Origin: CAYLUN01 sp964386865
GTDB lineage: Bacteria; Verrucomicrobiota; Kiritimatiellia; RFP12; UBA1067
Length of the DNA stretch: 64,000 nt
Direction: 5' to 3'
NCBI GenBank assembly: GCA_964386865.1
Contig: CAYLUN010000016.1
Span: 21,037 to 85,036 of the forward strand
Part shown: positions 1 to 7,439 of the stretch, piece by piece
Layout of the letters: each line of letters starts with the position of its first letter
How positions within the stretch are numbered: the first letter of the stretch is position 1
The notes under the pieces: generated by a model
What the model was told of the DNA's origin: nothing
Databases searched by the model: none
Seen by the model: the letters and a program-made list of their open reading frames with translations, nothing else
Program-made: the position numbers and the translations under genes

Positions 1-1083
1 GCGCTCGACAAACTCCCAGACGACGACGCGCTTGCCTGCAAGCAGGCTCGAACGCCGGCACAGGTCCTGGCGCACGAGCGTCGATGCGCCGCCGTCGTTC
101 ACGATGCTGGACAGCGGCGTGCCCAGCGCGCGTGCGAGGTGCGCGACAAAGCCAGCCTGCCCAGGATCGTCCTGCTCGTAAATTCGCAAGAAGCTGTCCC
201 CCATCACGAGAACGGCAGATAACGGGTCATCAGTATACAACTTTCGATCCGCCGCGCGAAAGATCTGTTCAGCCCTGAAGCCTTCGGGCGCAAGATACGC
301 TTCGATCGGCGGCGAGCGCAGCATCCGCACCAGATCGCCGTGGCGCTGCACGCCAACGGGACGCAGGCCGTATTCGACCCCGCCACGAGCCAGCCAGCCG
401 CGAGCCGCAATGTGCTCGGCCACCGCATCCGCCGCCACCTGCATGCCGTGGGGCGCCCAGTGGCTGTCCTGTGCCAGATAGAGCCCCTTATCAGAGCGTT
501 GCCGCTCTCGCCGAAAGCGCGTGAACAGGTCAACAACCTCTATGCCTGACTGCTCGCAGAGCGCGAAGAACGAGCGAGTTTCCGCTCCCACTAGTCCTCG
601 TCCTGTCGCTGATGAGCAGTAGGGCTCAAGCCGGTCCGGATAGACGCTCTCCTTGTTAGGCACGGGCAGGAGCAACAGGCGGATGCCCCTCGCCGCCAGC
701 TGATCACGGAGGTTCAACACAGCGGCAAACGCCTCGCGCGCCGATGCGTCGCCAGCGCGCGGGCGCTGCGTCAGGAACGACACGCCCGGCTGGTAGAAGA
801 GCCATCCTTCGCGGCCGACCAGCGCCTTCTCTCCCGCCTCTCGGAGGCCGAAGAACTGCGCGGCCTGCATCCACGGCCTCGCGGCTTGCGCGGTGACGCT
901 GGCGCGCTCCAGCTCCTTCTCAAACGCGCGCAGGTTCGCTTGAGTGGGCCGCCTCGCAAACAACTCGCAGATCTGCGGCCGCTCGCCGCGCCGGGCCTCC
1001 ACCAGCGACTGCAGCAGCGGCACGAACACCAGCATGAGCAGAAACACGGCGATCAGCGCGCGGTTATGGACGGCGGTTTTCAT
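1..1083 (-). CDS. AlgJ/AlgX-like SGNH acetyltransferase, C-terminus cut by window edge
   Basis: This frame is open from the ATG at 1083 to the left edge (361 codons, no stop), so the C-terminus is missing. One N-terminal membrane segment (about residues 9-27) would place the catalytic domain in the periplasm. A GWLFYQPG motif is followed by Asp206 and His208 in QDSHW and by Ser297 in VMGDSF, which together match the Ser-His-Asp triad of the AlgJ/AlgX/DltD SGNH family. In that family the protein accepts acetyl groups from an AlgI-type membrane acyltransferase and places them on an exported polysaccharide. Its ATG directly abuts the TAG stop of the AlgI-like gene, so the two are translationally coupled. 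The polysaccharide acceptor cannot be read from this window. Confidence 0.85.
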   Translation of the reverse strand, partial: MKTAVHNRALIAVFLLMLVFVPLLQSLVEARRGERPQICELFARRPTQANLRAFEKELERASVTAQAARPWMQAAQFFGLREAGEKALVGREGWLFYQPGVSFLTQRPRAGDASAREAFAAVLNLRDQLAARGIRLLLLPVPNKESVYPDRLEPYCSSATGRGLVGAETRSFFALCEQSGIEVVDLFTRFRRERQRSDKGLYLAQDSHWAPHGMQVAADAVAEHIAARGWLARGGVEYGLRPVGVQRHGDLVRMLRSPPIEAYLAPEGFRAEQIFRAADRKLYTDDPLSAVLVMGDSFLRIYEQDDPGQAGFVAHLARALGTPLSSIVNDGGASTLVRQDLCRRSSLLAGKRVVVWEFVER

Positions 1084-2493
1084 CTAGAATTGAAAATAGA
1101 GAAACGGGTTCAGCGTTTGCGTAAACATCGCGATCAGCGCGAGCGCGAAAGCGGGCACGAGCACGAGCACCTTCGGCCGCGACAGCGAGGCCGACCACTC
1201 GTAAGCCTGAAGCGGCGCCAGCACGCCGAGCACGGCGACAGCCACGATCGCCAGCTTGCCGGGCGCAGCGAGCTGCGCCAGCAGCAGCGCCGTGGTTCCG
1301 TCCGGCCGCCCGCAGCCGAAGAGCGCGCCGAAGTAGGCCAGCGCATCAGGCAGAGTCTCCGAGCGGAACCAGACCCAGGAGAAGAGCACAAGCACGAACG
1401 TCAGGCCGACGCGCGCCAGATGAGGCAGCCGCTGGTAGACGGGCTTGCGGCCGGCCCAGCGCTCCGCGACGAGCAGGCAGCCGTGGTACGCGCCCCACAC
1501 GACGAACGTCCAATTCGCGCCGTGCCACAGCCCGCCCAGCAGCATTACGATGGCGAGGTTGGCGTAAGTGCGCGCGCGGCCGAGCCGGTTGCCGCCCAGC
1601 GTCACATAGAGGTAGTCGCGCAGGAAGGTGCTCAGCGAGATGTGCCAGCGCCGCCAGAAGTCGGTGATACTGTCGGCGTGGTACGGCGCGTTGAAGTTCC
1701 GCTGGAACTCGAAGCCGAACATGCGGCCCAGCCCGACCGCCATGTCGGAGTAGCCCGAAAAGTCGAAGTAGATTTGCAGCGCATAGGCCACCACGCCCAG
1801 CCACGCCGCCGGAGCGCTCAGCGCCTGCGCGCCGAACGCGGCGTCAGCCACCGCGCCGATGGGGTTGGCCAGCAGCACCTTCTTGGCGAAGCCGAGCACG
1901 AACAGCGCCACGCCCGAGGCGAAGCGGTCTGCGGTGTGTGACCGGTCGCAGAGGTCGTGCGCGATCGTGTTGTAGCGGATGATCGGGCCGGCGATGGACT
2001 GGGGAAACAGCGCGATGTAGCAGGCGAAGTCGGTGAAGGAGCGCGCGGCTGGCGCGACCCTGCGGTACACGTCGATGGCGTAGCTCAGCGCGTGGAAGAT
2101 GTAGAACGAGATGCCGATCGGCAGGATGATCTGCCAGACACGCACGCCCTCCGCCCCAAGGCAAGCGAGCACGTGGTTCATATTGGCCTGGAAAAAGCCG
2201 CAATACTTGAAGAAGCCCAGCAGCCCGAGGCTCACGACGATCGCGGCCGTGACGGCGGCGCGCCGCTGCCGCTCCGACGCGCCGGGGCGCGCGATCAGCA
2301 GCCCGCTCGCATAGTTGACCGCCGTCACAAAGAACATCAGCAAGACGAACCAGGGATTCCACCACCCGTAAAAAAGGTAACTGGTCAGCAGCAGCCAGAG
2401 GTTGCGCCAGGCCGAGCGGGCCGGAAGCGCATAGTAGCCAGCCAGCACCGCCGGCAAGAAGTAGAACACGAAGATGTATGACGTAAAGACCAT
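1084..2493 (-). CDS. MBOAT-family O-acyltransferase, AlgI-like
   Basis: This 469-residue polytopic membrane protein is typical in length for AlgI/PatA-type membrane-bound O-acyltransferases. DFWRRWHISLS carries His284 and LLGGLWHGANW carries His324, which I read as the conserved catalytic histidine. The family moves acetyl groups from a cytoplasmic donor across the membrane to a periplasmic transferase. Here the partner is the AlgJ-like gene that begins immediately at its stop codon. It starts 6 nt after the lipoprotein gene, in the same run of genes. Alginate itself is not implied, because no alginate polymerase or epimerase is in view; any acetylated exopolysaccharide or cell-wall glycan is possible. 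Confidence 0.92.
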   Translation of the reverse strand: MVFTSYIFVFYFLPAVLAGYYALPARSAWRNLWLLLTSYLFYGWWNPWFVLLMFFVTAVNYASGLLIARPGASERQRRAAVTAAIVVSLGLLGFFKYCGFFQANMNHVLACLGAEGVRVWQIILPIGISFYIFHALSYAIDVYRRVAPAARSFTDFACYIALFPQSIAGPIIRYNTIAHDLCDRSHTADRFASGVALFVLGFAKKVLLANPIGAVADAAFGAQALSAPAAWLGVVAYALQIYFDFSGYSDMAVGLGRMFGFEFQRNFNAPYHADSITDFWRRWHISLSTFLRDYLYVTLGGNRLGRARTYANLAIVMLLGGLWHGANWTFVVWGAYHGCLLVAERWAGRKPVYQRLPHLARVGLTFVLVLFSWVWFRSETLPDALAYFGALFGCGRPDGTTALLLAQLAAPGKLAIVAVAVLGVLAPLQAYEWSASLSRPKVLVLVPAFALALIAMFTQTLNPFLYFQF

Positions 2494-2499
2494 GCCGCG

Positions 2500-2970
2500 C
2501 TAATCCGCGTCGTTTGTCCAGACCGCCCAGTAGCTCGGCCCTTCGTGCTTTCCGAAGTACTTGTCCACAATGCCGCCCATGAAATGATCGTCCATCGGCG
2601 TCTCAAGCGCCAGGCGCTGCACCTGTCCGGCGCGGAACTGGCGCGCATCGCCGCCGATTCCGGGCACGCGCTTATCCGCGGCCTCGGCGCGCGGCTTCCA
2701 CGGGTTGTAGTGGCCGACATAGATCACCGCCCCCTTTTCCAGCGAGCCCCTGTGAACGGACACCACCTCGTACTTGAGAATCGTCGCGTAGTCGTACAGT
2801 TCGCGAAAGAAGACGGCGCCCTCCGGCACCTCCGCCAGCCGCGCAGTGACCTCGACCGTGCCCTTTGTCTTCACTTTCTCGTCTTCGCCCGTCTTCGCCT
2901 TTCCCCCGCAGCCGGCGAGAATGAGCGAAACGGTGAACATCAGCGTGAATCGTGTGAGGTTGCTTTTCAT
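2500..2970 (-). CDS. small lipoprotein of unknown function in the acetyltransferase operon
   Basis: The 156-residue product starts with a basic and hydrophobic signal peptide ending in the lipobox LILAGC (acylated Cys about residue 21). A charged linker follows (GGKAKTGEDEKVKTKG). The mature part is a small beta-rich domain with no motif I recognise. The ATG overlaps the TGA of the upstream propeller gene (ATGA), and the MBOAT gene follows after 6 nt, so it is almost certainly co-expressed with both. A role as a periplasmic accessory of the O-acetylation machinery is inference from position only. Confidence 0.8.
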   Translation of the reverse strand: MKSNLTRFTLMFTVSLILAGCGGKAKTGEDEKVKTKGTVEVTARLAEVPEGAVFFRELYDYATILKYEVVSVHRGSLEKGAVIYVGHYNPWKPRAEAADKRVPGIGGDARQFRAGQVQRLALETPMDDHFMGGIVDKYFGKHEGPSYWAVWTNDAD

Positions 2971-3986
2971 TGTTTGTCCTCCTTCAGGCCAGCAGGCGAC
3001 TCACCCGCTGTCCAGTGCGGCTCCCAGCCCGGATCCAGATCTAAACGTAAGCTGCGCTTCGCGTCCGGAAACCGCTTGCGCAGCGTGACTTCCTCATCGC
3101 CGAGCATGGGCGCGTCAGCGACGCGGATCAGCGCCAGCGTGGTCCGCTTGTGGTCCACGCGGCCAAGGTCTTCTTCGCTCCGCGAAAAGAGCAGGTAGCG
3201 CCCGTCCGGCGACGCGCAGGCTCCGTAAATGTGCCGCCCGGCCTCAGCATACAGCATGCGTTTCTCGCGGCCGTCGGCGGCTGCCTCCCACAGCTCGGCG
3301 CGTCCGCCCTCATGCGGCACAATGCCGCGCGCGTAAACGACATGCTGCGAATCCGGCATCCAGTCGGGCGTGCAATTGTAGCGCTCGGTCTCGCTGACGG
3401 CGCTGATGTCGCCCGTGTCGCCCCGCAGGCATCCGATGTTCCAGTACGGGCCGAGGCCGTTGGCCGTACCCACGAAGCGCGTGCCGTCCGGCGACCACAC
3501 GAGCTGCTGCACCAGGCCTTTGCGCGCATACGTCTGAAGCGCCTGGCGTGTCGTCACGTCCACGACCTGAATGCCCGCCGGCATCAAGACGGTGACCGCG
3601 CGCCCGTCCGGCGACCAAGAGGCCCACGGGCATCCGGCGCCGAAGCTCACGGCGTGAGCGCCGTTCGAATCAGCAAGCACAAGCTCGAAGGTTCCGTACG
3701 TGTTGTTGTCCACAGGCTCTCTCGACGGCATCCTGTAATACAGCAGGCGCCTGCCGTCCGGAGAGAAGCGCACCCCCGCCTCGTTGTACTCGCGCGTGTC
3801 GGTCAGCTTGTGCCTGCCGGAGCCGTCGGGCCGCATGCGGAACAGGTCCCAGTCACCTGCCTCCGTCGCCGCGCTGAAGGCGATCCAGCCGAGCCTGGCC
3901 ACCTCGCGCGCAAGAACGTCCGCAGGCGGTTCAGCCGCACGCGCCACGCAGCACATGCCGACAAATAGGGCTAGGACGCTTCTCAA
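2967..3986 (-). CDS. secreted PD40/TolB-type beta-propeller protein (copy B)
   Basis: I place the start at a TTG at 3986 rather than at the longer upstream reading. The TTG overlaps the TGA of the preceding gene (TTGA), has GGGAG about 10 nt upstream, and puts a proper signal peptide (RSVLALFVGMCCVARA) at the N-terminus of a 339-residue protein. The mature protein carries repeated SPDG/RPDG blades (VRFSPDGRRLLY, WASWSPDGRAV, LVWSPDGTRF) typical of PD40/TolB-like propellers, which usually bind proteins or peptidoglycan-associated partners. It is clearly a paralogue of the gene just upstream: both share a GWIA segment, a DNN-x-YG or DNNRHG segment, WASWSPDG, and a C-terminal GWEPxWT. No catalytic residues are evident. 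Confidence 0.85.
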   Translation of the reverse strand: MRSVLALFVGMCCVARAAEPPADVLAREVARLGWIAFSAATEAGDWDLFRMRPDGSGRHKLTDTREYNEAGVRFSPDGRRLLYYRMPSREPVDNNTYGTFELVLADSNGAHAVSFGAGCPWASWSPDGRAVTVLMPAGIQVVDVTTRQALQTYARKGLVQQLVWSPDGTRFVGTANGLGPYWNIGCLRGDTGDISAVSETERYNCTPDWMPDSQHVVYARGIVPHEGGRAELWEAAADGREKRMLYAEAGRHIYGACASPDGRYLLFSRSEEDLGRVDHKRTTLALIRVADAPMLGDEEVTLRKRFPDAKRSLRLDLDPGWEPHWTAGESPAGLKEDKQ

Positions 3987-5014
3987 GGCCTCGTTTCTCC
4001 CCCGCCTGCAGGCGCTTCGCTGAAGGTCCAGCACGGCTCCCAGCCCGAGGGCAGTGCCAGCACGGGGCCGGCCTTTGCCGCACGATAATTCGCCCGCAGC
4101 GCCGAGCTCGCGCCGCCGATGATCGGCGCGTCCGCGAGCCGCATCAGCCCCATCGGCGCGCCGCCGCTACCCGGATCCCCGTCCTCCTGTGGATTCCCTG
4201 TGAACAGCACGTACTTCCCGTCCGGCGAAACATGCCCGCCGTAAACGTGCCGCCCGTCTTCGCCGTACACAAGCTGAGGAATTCGGCCGTCGGCACTGTT
4301 GCGCCAGAGCTGCGTCCAGCCATGGCCGTTGTTGACCCCCTGCCCCGGCGGACGCCAAGAAAAGATGACGTTCTGGCCGTCCGGGAACCAGTCCGGCGTG
4401 CAGCAGTTGAGCTTGTTCACCAGCAACGCCTCGCCGCTGGCAAAGTTCATGCGCGCCACGCTCCAGCTCTCGCCGAAGGAGTTGGCCACGCCCACCAGCC
4501 ACTGCCCGTCGGGCGACCAGGTCGGCTGCTGGAAGAAACCCTTCCTTGGAAAAGTGCGCACCGTCTGGCCGCTCGCCGCATCTACGATGCTGAACCCTTT
4601 TGGCGACAGACAGAGCAGCTGCTTGCCATCCGGGCTCCAGCTCGCCCAGGGGTGCTGCCCTTCTGCACCGAGCGCCTTCGGCTGCGAGCCATCGCGGCGA
4701 GCCAAGAGCAGCACGCCCTGCTCCCCGTGGCGGTTGTTGTCGAACTTCTCAGCACGCGGGATGCGCCGGAACAGCAGCATGGAGCCGTCGGGCGAGAACC
4801 GCAACAAGCCTTCGTTTGAGCCCGGCGTCCGCGTGATGTTGCGCACCGCGCGCCCGTCCGGCCGGCACTCGAAAAGATCCATGTCCCCCTTCTCGGTGAG
4901 GGCGGCATAAGCGATCCACCCCCTGTCGCGCACCTCGGCGCGCAAGTCGTCTACGCCCGACGACCTCGCCAAGCTCGCAGCCCCGACAGCAATCACAAGC
5001 GCACGCGTTAACAT
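3983..5014 (-). CDS. secreted PD40/TolB-type beta-propeller protein (copy A)
   Basis: This 343-residue protein has a short signal peptide (MLTRALVIAVGAASLARS) and six or so PD40 blades marked by RFSPDGSMLLF, WASWSPDGKQLL, PTWSPDGQWLV and HVSPDGKYVLF. A strong GGGGAGG Shine-Dalgarno lies 4 nt before the ATG. Copy B starts inside its stop codon, consistent with tandem duplication. Cysteines are sparse, and a CCTPDWFPDG segment is matched by NCTPDWMPDS in the paralogue, so that blade is conserved between copies. The two propellers may form a heterodimer or a scaffold for the downstream lipoprotein and acetyltransferase genes; this is inference from gene order. Confidence 0.85.
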   Translation of the reverse strand: MLTRALVIAVGAASLARSSGVDDLRAEVRDRGWIAYAALTEKGDMDLFECRPDGRAVRNITRTPGSNEGLLRFSPDGSMLLFRRIPRAEKFDNNRHGEQGVLLLARRDGSQPKALGAEGQHPWASWSPDGKQLLCLSPKGFSIVDAASGQTVRTFPRKGFFQQPTWSPDGQWLVGVANSFGESWSVARMNFASGEALLVNKLNCCTPDWFPDGQNVIFSWRPPGQGVNNGHGWTQLWRNSADGRIPQLVYGEDGRHVYGGHVSPDGKYVLFTGNPQEDGDPGSGGAPMGLMRLADAPIIGGASSALRANYRAAKAGPVLALPSGWEPCWTFSEAPAGGGETRP

Positions 5015-5113
5015 GATTCCTCCCCATCTTCTGCGGCCTGCTGGTCAGCCGGCCCCTCCACACACGCCCACAGCCCGCCACGCACTCCTTTTTAGCCGCC
5101 CGCCGCCGTCTAG

Positions 5114-6094
5114 TCAAGGCTGAGCACGCTTGAACAGGTGCGAGCCGCCCGGCATGTGGCAGGTGGCGCAGGTCGCGTCGCCCGGAGCCTGGGGCGCGTG
5201 CTTCGCCATCGTTTTCTCGCCGTGGCACTTTTGGCACAGCTCGTTCACCGGCTTCTGCAGCTGGTGGTCCGTCCCGGACACAGGCCCGTGGGGATCGTGG
5301 CAGTCGCTGCAGATGACATTCATCCGCATGTGCTTGCTGCGGGCCAGCTCCGTATACTTCGGGCCCGGCTTAGGCTTGGACGCGAACGCGAAGAACTTCG
5401 AAAGGTCATCGCCCGGGCGGAAATCGACCGGAAACGGGTGAACCTTAGCCCTATCTTTGCCGTCTGCGTGGCACTGGCCACACACCATCGCCCGGCGCTC
5501 CGCAGAGAGGGAGTGGAGAGCGAGCATCTTCGTCTTACCGCCATCACGCGCGTGCAGGCCGCCCGGGCCGTGGCAGGATTCGCAGGTCACGCCCATCGCC
5601 CGCCACTGCATCGAGGTCACGTCGTAACAGGTGACATGGCAGCCCAGGCACTGGCTGCGTGCGTCGACCACAGGCTGCCCGAGCCACTGCTCGCCGCGAA
5701 CATCCCAGCGATAGGGCAGCAGCATGAACGAGGCGTCGCAGTAACGCTGCTCGCCGCGCCCGGCGCCAAACGCGTACGCGATCGACTCGCGCCGAAGGGG
5801 GCTATCCGCCGTGAAAGGAGCGACCACCTTCGACGGCTCTGCGCGGGCGTCGAACAGGGTGCCTGCGTGCGCACTCTTCGAGAAAGCCTCGGTCAGCGTC
5901 CGGTGAAAATCCGGCGGATGGTTGGTCGCGGCCAGGCCGCGGTGACAGGTCGTGCAGACGGCGGGACCCACGTAGGCTGAGGCAGCGGCATCTCCTTCGG
6001 CGGCACAGCGCGCCACCCCTGCGCACAGCGCCGCGCCAGCCAGCGCACCTCCGATGATACTGTTGAAGGCTCTTATCATGTCTAGAGCGTCCAT
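5114..6094 (-). CDS. secreted heptaheme cytochrome c
   Basis: Seven CxxCH haem-binding motifs are present in 326 residues (about 47, 149, 171, 205, 262, 287 and 309). They follow a signal-like N-terminus (RAFNSIIGGALAGAALCAG). The spacing and the CESCHGPGG and SDCHDPHG motifs resemble cytochrome c554 and related multihaem electron-transfer proteins of the periplasm. The start may be the second Met (6079) rather than 6094, because neither has a clear Shine-Dalgarno. It is the promoter-proximal gene of the run that continues into the two propellers 99 nt downstream. No cytochrome maturation genes or partner reductase are in this window, so the electron partners are unknown. Confidence 0.92.
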   Translation of the reverse strand: MDALDMIRAFNSIIGGALAGAALCAGVARCAAEGDAAASAYVGPAVCTTCHRGLAATNHPPDFHRTLTEAFSKSAHAGTLFDARAEPSKVVAPFTADSPLRRESIAYAFGAGRGEQRYCDASFMLLPYRWDVRGEQWLGQPVVDARSQCLGCHVTCYDVTSMQWRAMGVTCESCHGPGGLHARDGGKTKMLALHSLSAERRAMVCGQCHADGKDRAKVHPFPVDFRPGDDLSKFFAFASKPKPGPKYTELARSKHMRMNVICSDCHDPHGPVSGTDHQLQKPVNELCQKCHGEKTMAKHAPQAPGDATCATCHMPGGSHLFKRAQP

Positions 6095-6243
6095 TGCGTT
6101 TAGTGAAAGCGCGGGGCAACACTCTGGGTTCGCTGAGGCCCCCGCAGGCGCTCGCGTTCGCAGGGCTCATAGTTTATCAGCGACGCCCGCTGCCGTCGTG
6201 CACAAAATCGCACCTGGACGGGTCTGCGCACCGAAACCTACGC

Positions 6244-6252
6244 GCGCCTCGG
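6244..6252. repeat. left 9-bp target-site duplication of the MITE
   Basis: The sequence GCCTCGGGA lies immediately left of the element and is repeated exactly at 6487-6495, immediately right of it. Confidence 0.8.
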
Positions 6253-6486
6253 GAGGGTGCGATTTTACTTCGTTGCATCGCACCCAGAAGTCAGAATTCA
6301 GGAGTCAGAATTCAGAATTGCTTCGCAACGACTTACATACGAAAGCGCCGCCCAAAAAGGTGTCTCCCAAAGAGGAGACAGGAAGAATCTCGCGCGAATC
6401 GGACATAACTCGTTGGCATCCAACTCCTGAATTCTGGCTTCTGGCTTCTGAATTCTGTGCGATTGCAATAGTTTGCAATCGCACCC
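6253..6486. mobile_element. 234-bp MITE-like non-autonomous element
   Basis: The element begins GGGTGCGATT and ends AATCGCACCC, a perfect 10-bp terminal inverted repeat, and is flanked by perfect 9-bp direct repeats. Both ends fold on themselves: GGGTGCGA 6253-6260 pairs with 6276-6283, and a 12-bp stem at 6457-6468/6473-6484 has a TAGT loop. Inside each end are five tandem heptamers of CAGAATT type in opposite orientation (6283-6317 and 6423-6457). Three units on each side can pair over 21 bp with one mismatch. A further 7-bp hairpin is at 6361-6380. There is no transposase frame, so movement would need an enzyme encoded elsewhere. Confidence 0.78.
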
Positions 6487-6495
6487 GCCTCGGGA
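6487..6495. repeat. right 9-bp target-site duplication of the MITE
   Basis: Exact second copy of GCCTCGGGA, starting at the first base after the right terminal inverted repeat. Confidence 0.8.
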
Positions 6496-6509
6496 TGATA
6501 CTTTACCCA

Positions 6510-6538
6510 TAGACAGCCCCCACGGTTTTTGGCATAGT
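6510..6538 (+). promoter_or_regulatory. candidate sigma-70 promoter of the NYN-RACo pair
   Basis: A -35 box TAGACA (6510-6515), 17-bp spacer and -10 box CATAGT (6533-6538) lie about 80 nt before the NYN start. The MITE target duplication ends 14 bp upstream of the -35 box, so the insertion could alter its activity. Confidence 0.45.
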
Positions 6539-6617
6539 AGTTCTCCCTCGAAACGCACAGTGGTGACGCTTACGCGGGACCCGGGGAATATTAACAGCTC
6601 ACGGAAAGGCTAATAGT

Positions 6618-7427
6618 ATGTCGGTAAAAACAATGATCTTCGTGGACGGAAGCTGGCTGTACCACAGCCGCCAGGCCCTGTTCGAGTCGCTCGGCGAAGA
6701 GAGCGGGTTCGAAATCGATTACAAGCGCATCCCGGACATTATTGCCCATCAGATCGCTGACGTCCTCGATGCGGAAGTGGACGTCGTCCGCACGAACTAT
6801 TTCGGGACGATCCCCGCCAACAAGCAGGGTTACAACCCGGCCAAGCAAAAGGCCTTCTACGAGTTTCTGGCGCTGCAGTGCGCGTACGACACCGAGATCT
6901 TGGAAATCGACTTCCGGCGCGAGCCGCACGCCCGTCCGGACGACAAGTGGGTCAATGTCGCGCTCGCCGCAGCGATGCTCTATTTCGCCGCTATCCCGGG
7001 CGCGTACGACGTCGCCACCATCGTCGCCGGCGACGCGGACTACATCCCGCTTCTGCGGCGCGTGCGCGCCATGGGCAAGCGCGTGCAGATCGTGGGCATG
7101 AACAACCTGGACGGCAAGTTCCTCACCAGCGCCATGCTGCTCACGACGGCCGGTATACAAGACATGCCTCCGATCTTCTTGGACGAGCACGCGCAGCAGA
7201 TCCGCCTGGTACGCGAGGAACAGCGCCGCACCTGCAAGAACTGCGGGCGCGAGGAAAGCACAACCTGGGCAGGGCCCGACTTCTTCTGCTCCAACTGCCG
7301 CACCGAACACCGCAAGCAGGTGCGCGTGTGCGACACGTGCGGGCGCGAGGAGGAGACCACCTGGGACAAACCGTTCTTCTACTGCTCGGCCTGCCGCAGC
7401 AAACACCGCGAAACCGAGACCACCTAA
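6618..7427 (+). CDS. NYN-domain (PIN-like) putative ribonuclease with two zinc ribbons
   Basis: The 269-residue protein starts with an NYN/LabA-like PIN fold. The acidic residues expected at its active site are visible as Asp10 (MIFVDGS), Asp108/Asp109 (PDDKWVNVAL) and Asp139/Asp141 (VAGDADYIPLL). The C-terminus carries two tandem zinc ribbons: Cys206, Cys209, Cys224, Cys227 and Cys238, Cys241, Cys256, Cys259. The ribbons are nearly the same (CxxCGREEx-TTW), so one likely arose by duplication. NYN proteins are metal-dependent RNases or RNA-binding regulators; the ribbons would give nucleic-acid or protein contacts. GGAAAGG lies 8 nt before the ATG. The RACo-like gene follows after 12 nt, an odd partner for an RNase. 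Confidence 0.88.
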   Translation: MSVKTMIFVDGSWLYHSRQALFESLGEESGFEIDYKRIPDIIAHQIADVLDAEVDVVRTNYFGTIPANKQGYNPAKQKAFYEFLALQCAYDTEILEIDFRREPHARPDDKWVNVALAAAMLYFAAIPGAYDVATIVAGDADYIPLLRRVRAMGKRVQIVGMNNLDGKFLTSAMLLTTAGIQDMPPIFLDEHAQQIRLVREEQRRTCKNCGREESTTWAGPDFFCSNCRTEHRKQVRVCDTCGREEETTWDKPFFYCSACRSKHRETETT

Positions 7428-7439
7428 AGGGGACGGGAG

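Larger units (their letters stand above)
6095..6617. other. 523-bp gene-free region holding a MITE and the NYN-gene promoter
   Basis: No credible reading frame occupies this interval between the divergent cytochrome and NYN genes. It contains the transposable element described separately (6253-6486), its duplicated target, and a promoter at 6510-6538. The stretch from 6095 to 6243 shows only one further TCGCACC motif and nothing I can name. Confidence 0.7.

Noticed and set aside
886..1941. 351-codon plus-strand frame opposite the MBOAT gene
   Set aside because: Arg/Gln/His-rich with no domain; the opposite strand encodes a clear AlgI-like protein.
6253..6486. the repeats as a CRISPR array
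   Set aside because: Heptamer units are contiguous with no unique spacers and no cas genes lie nearby; terminal inverted and direct repeats explain it better.
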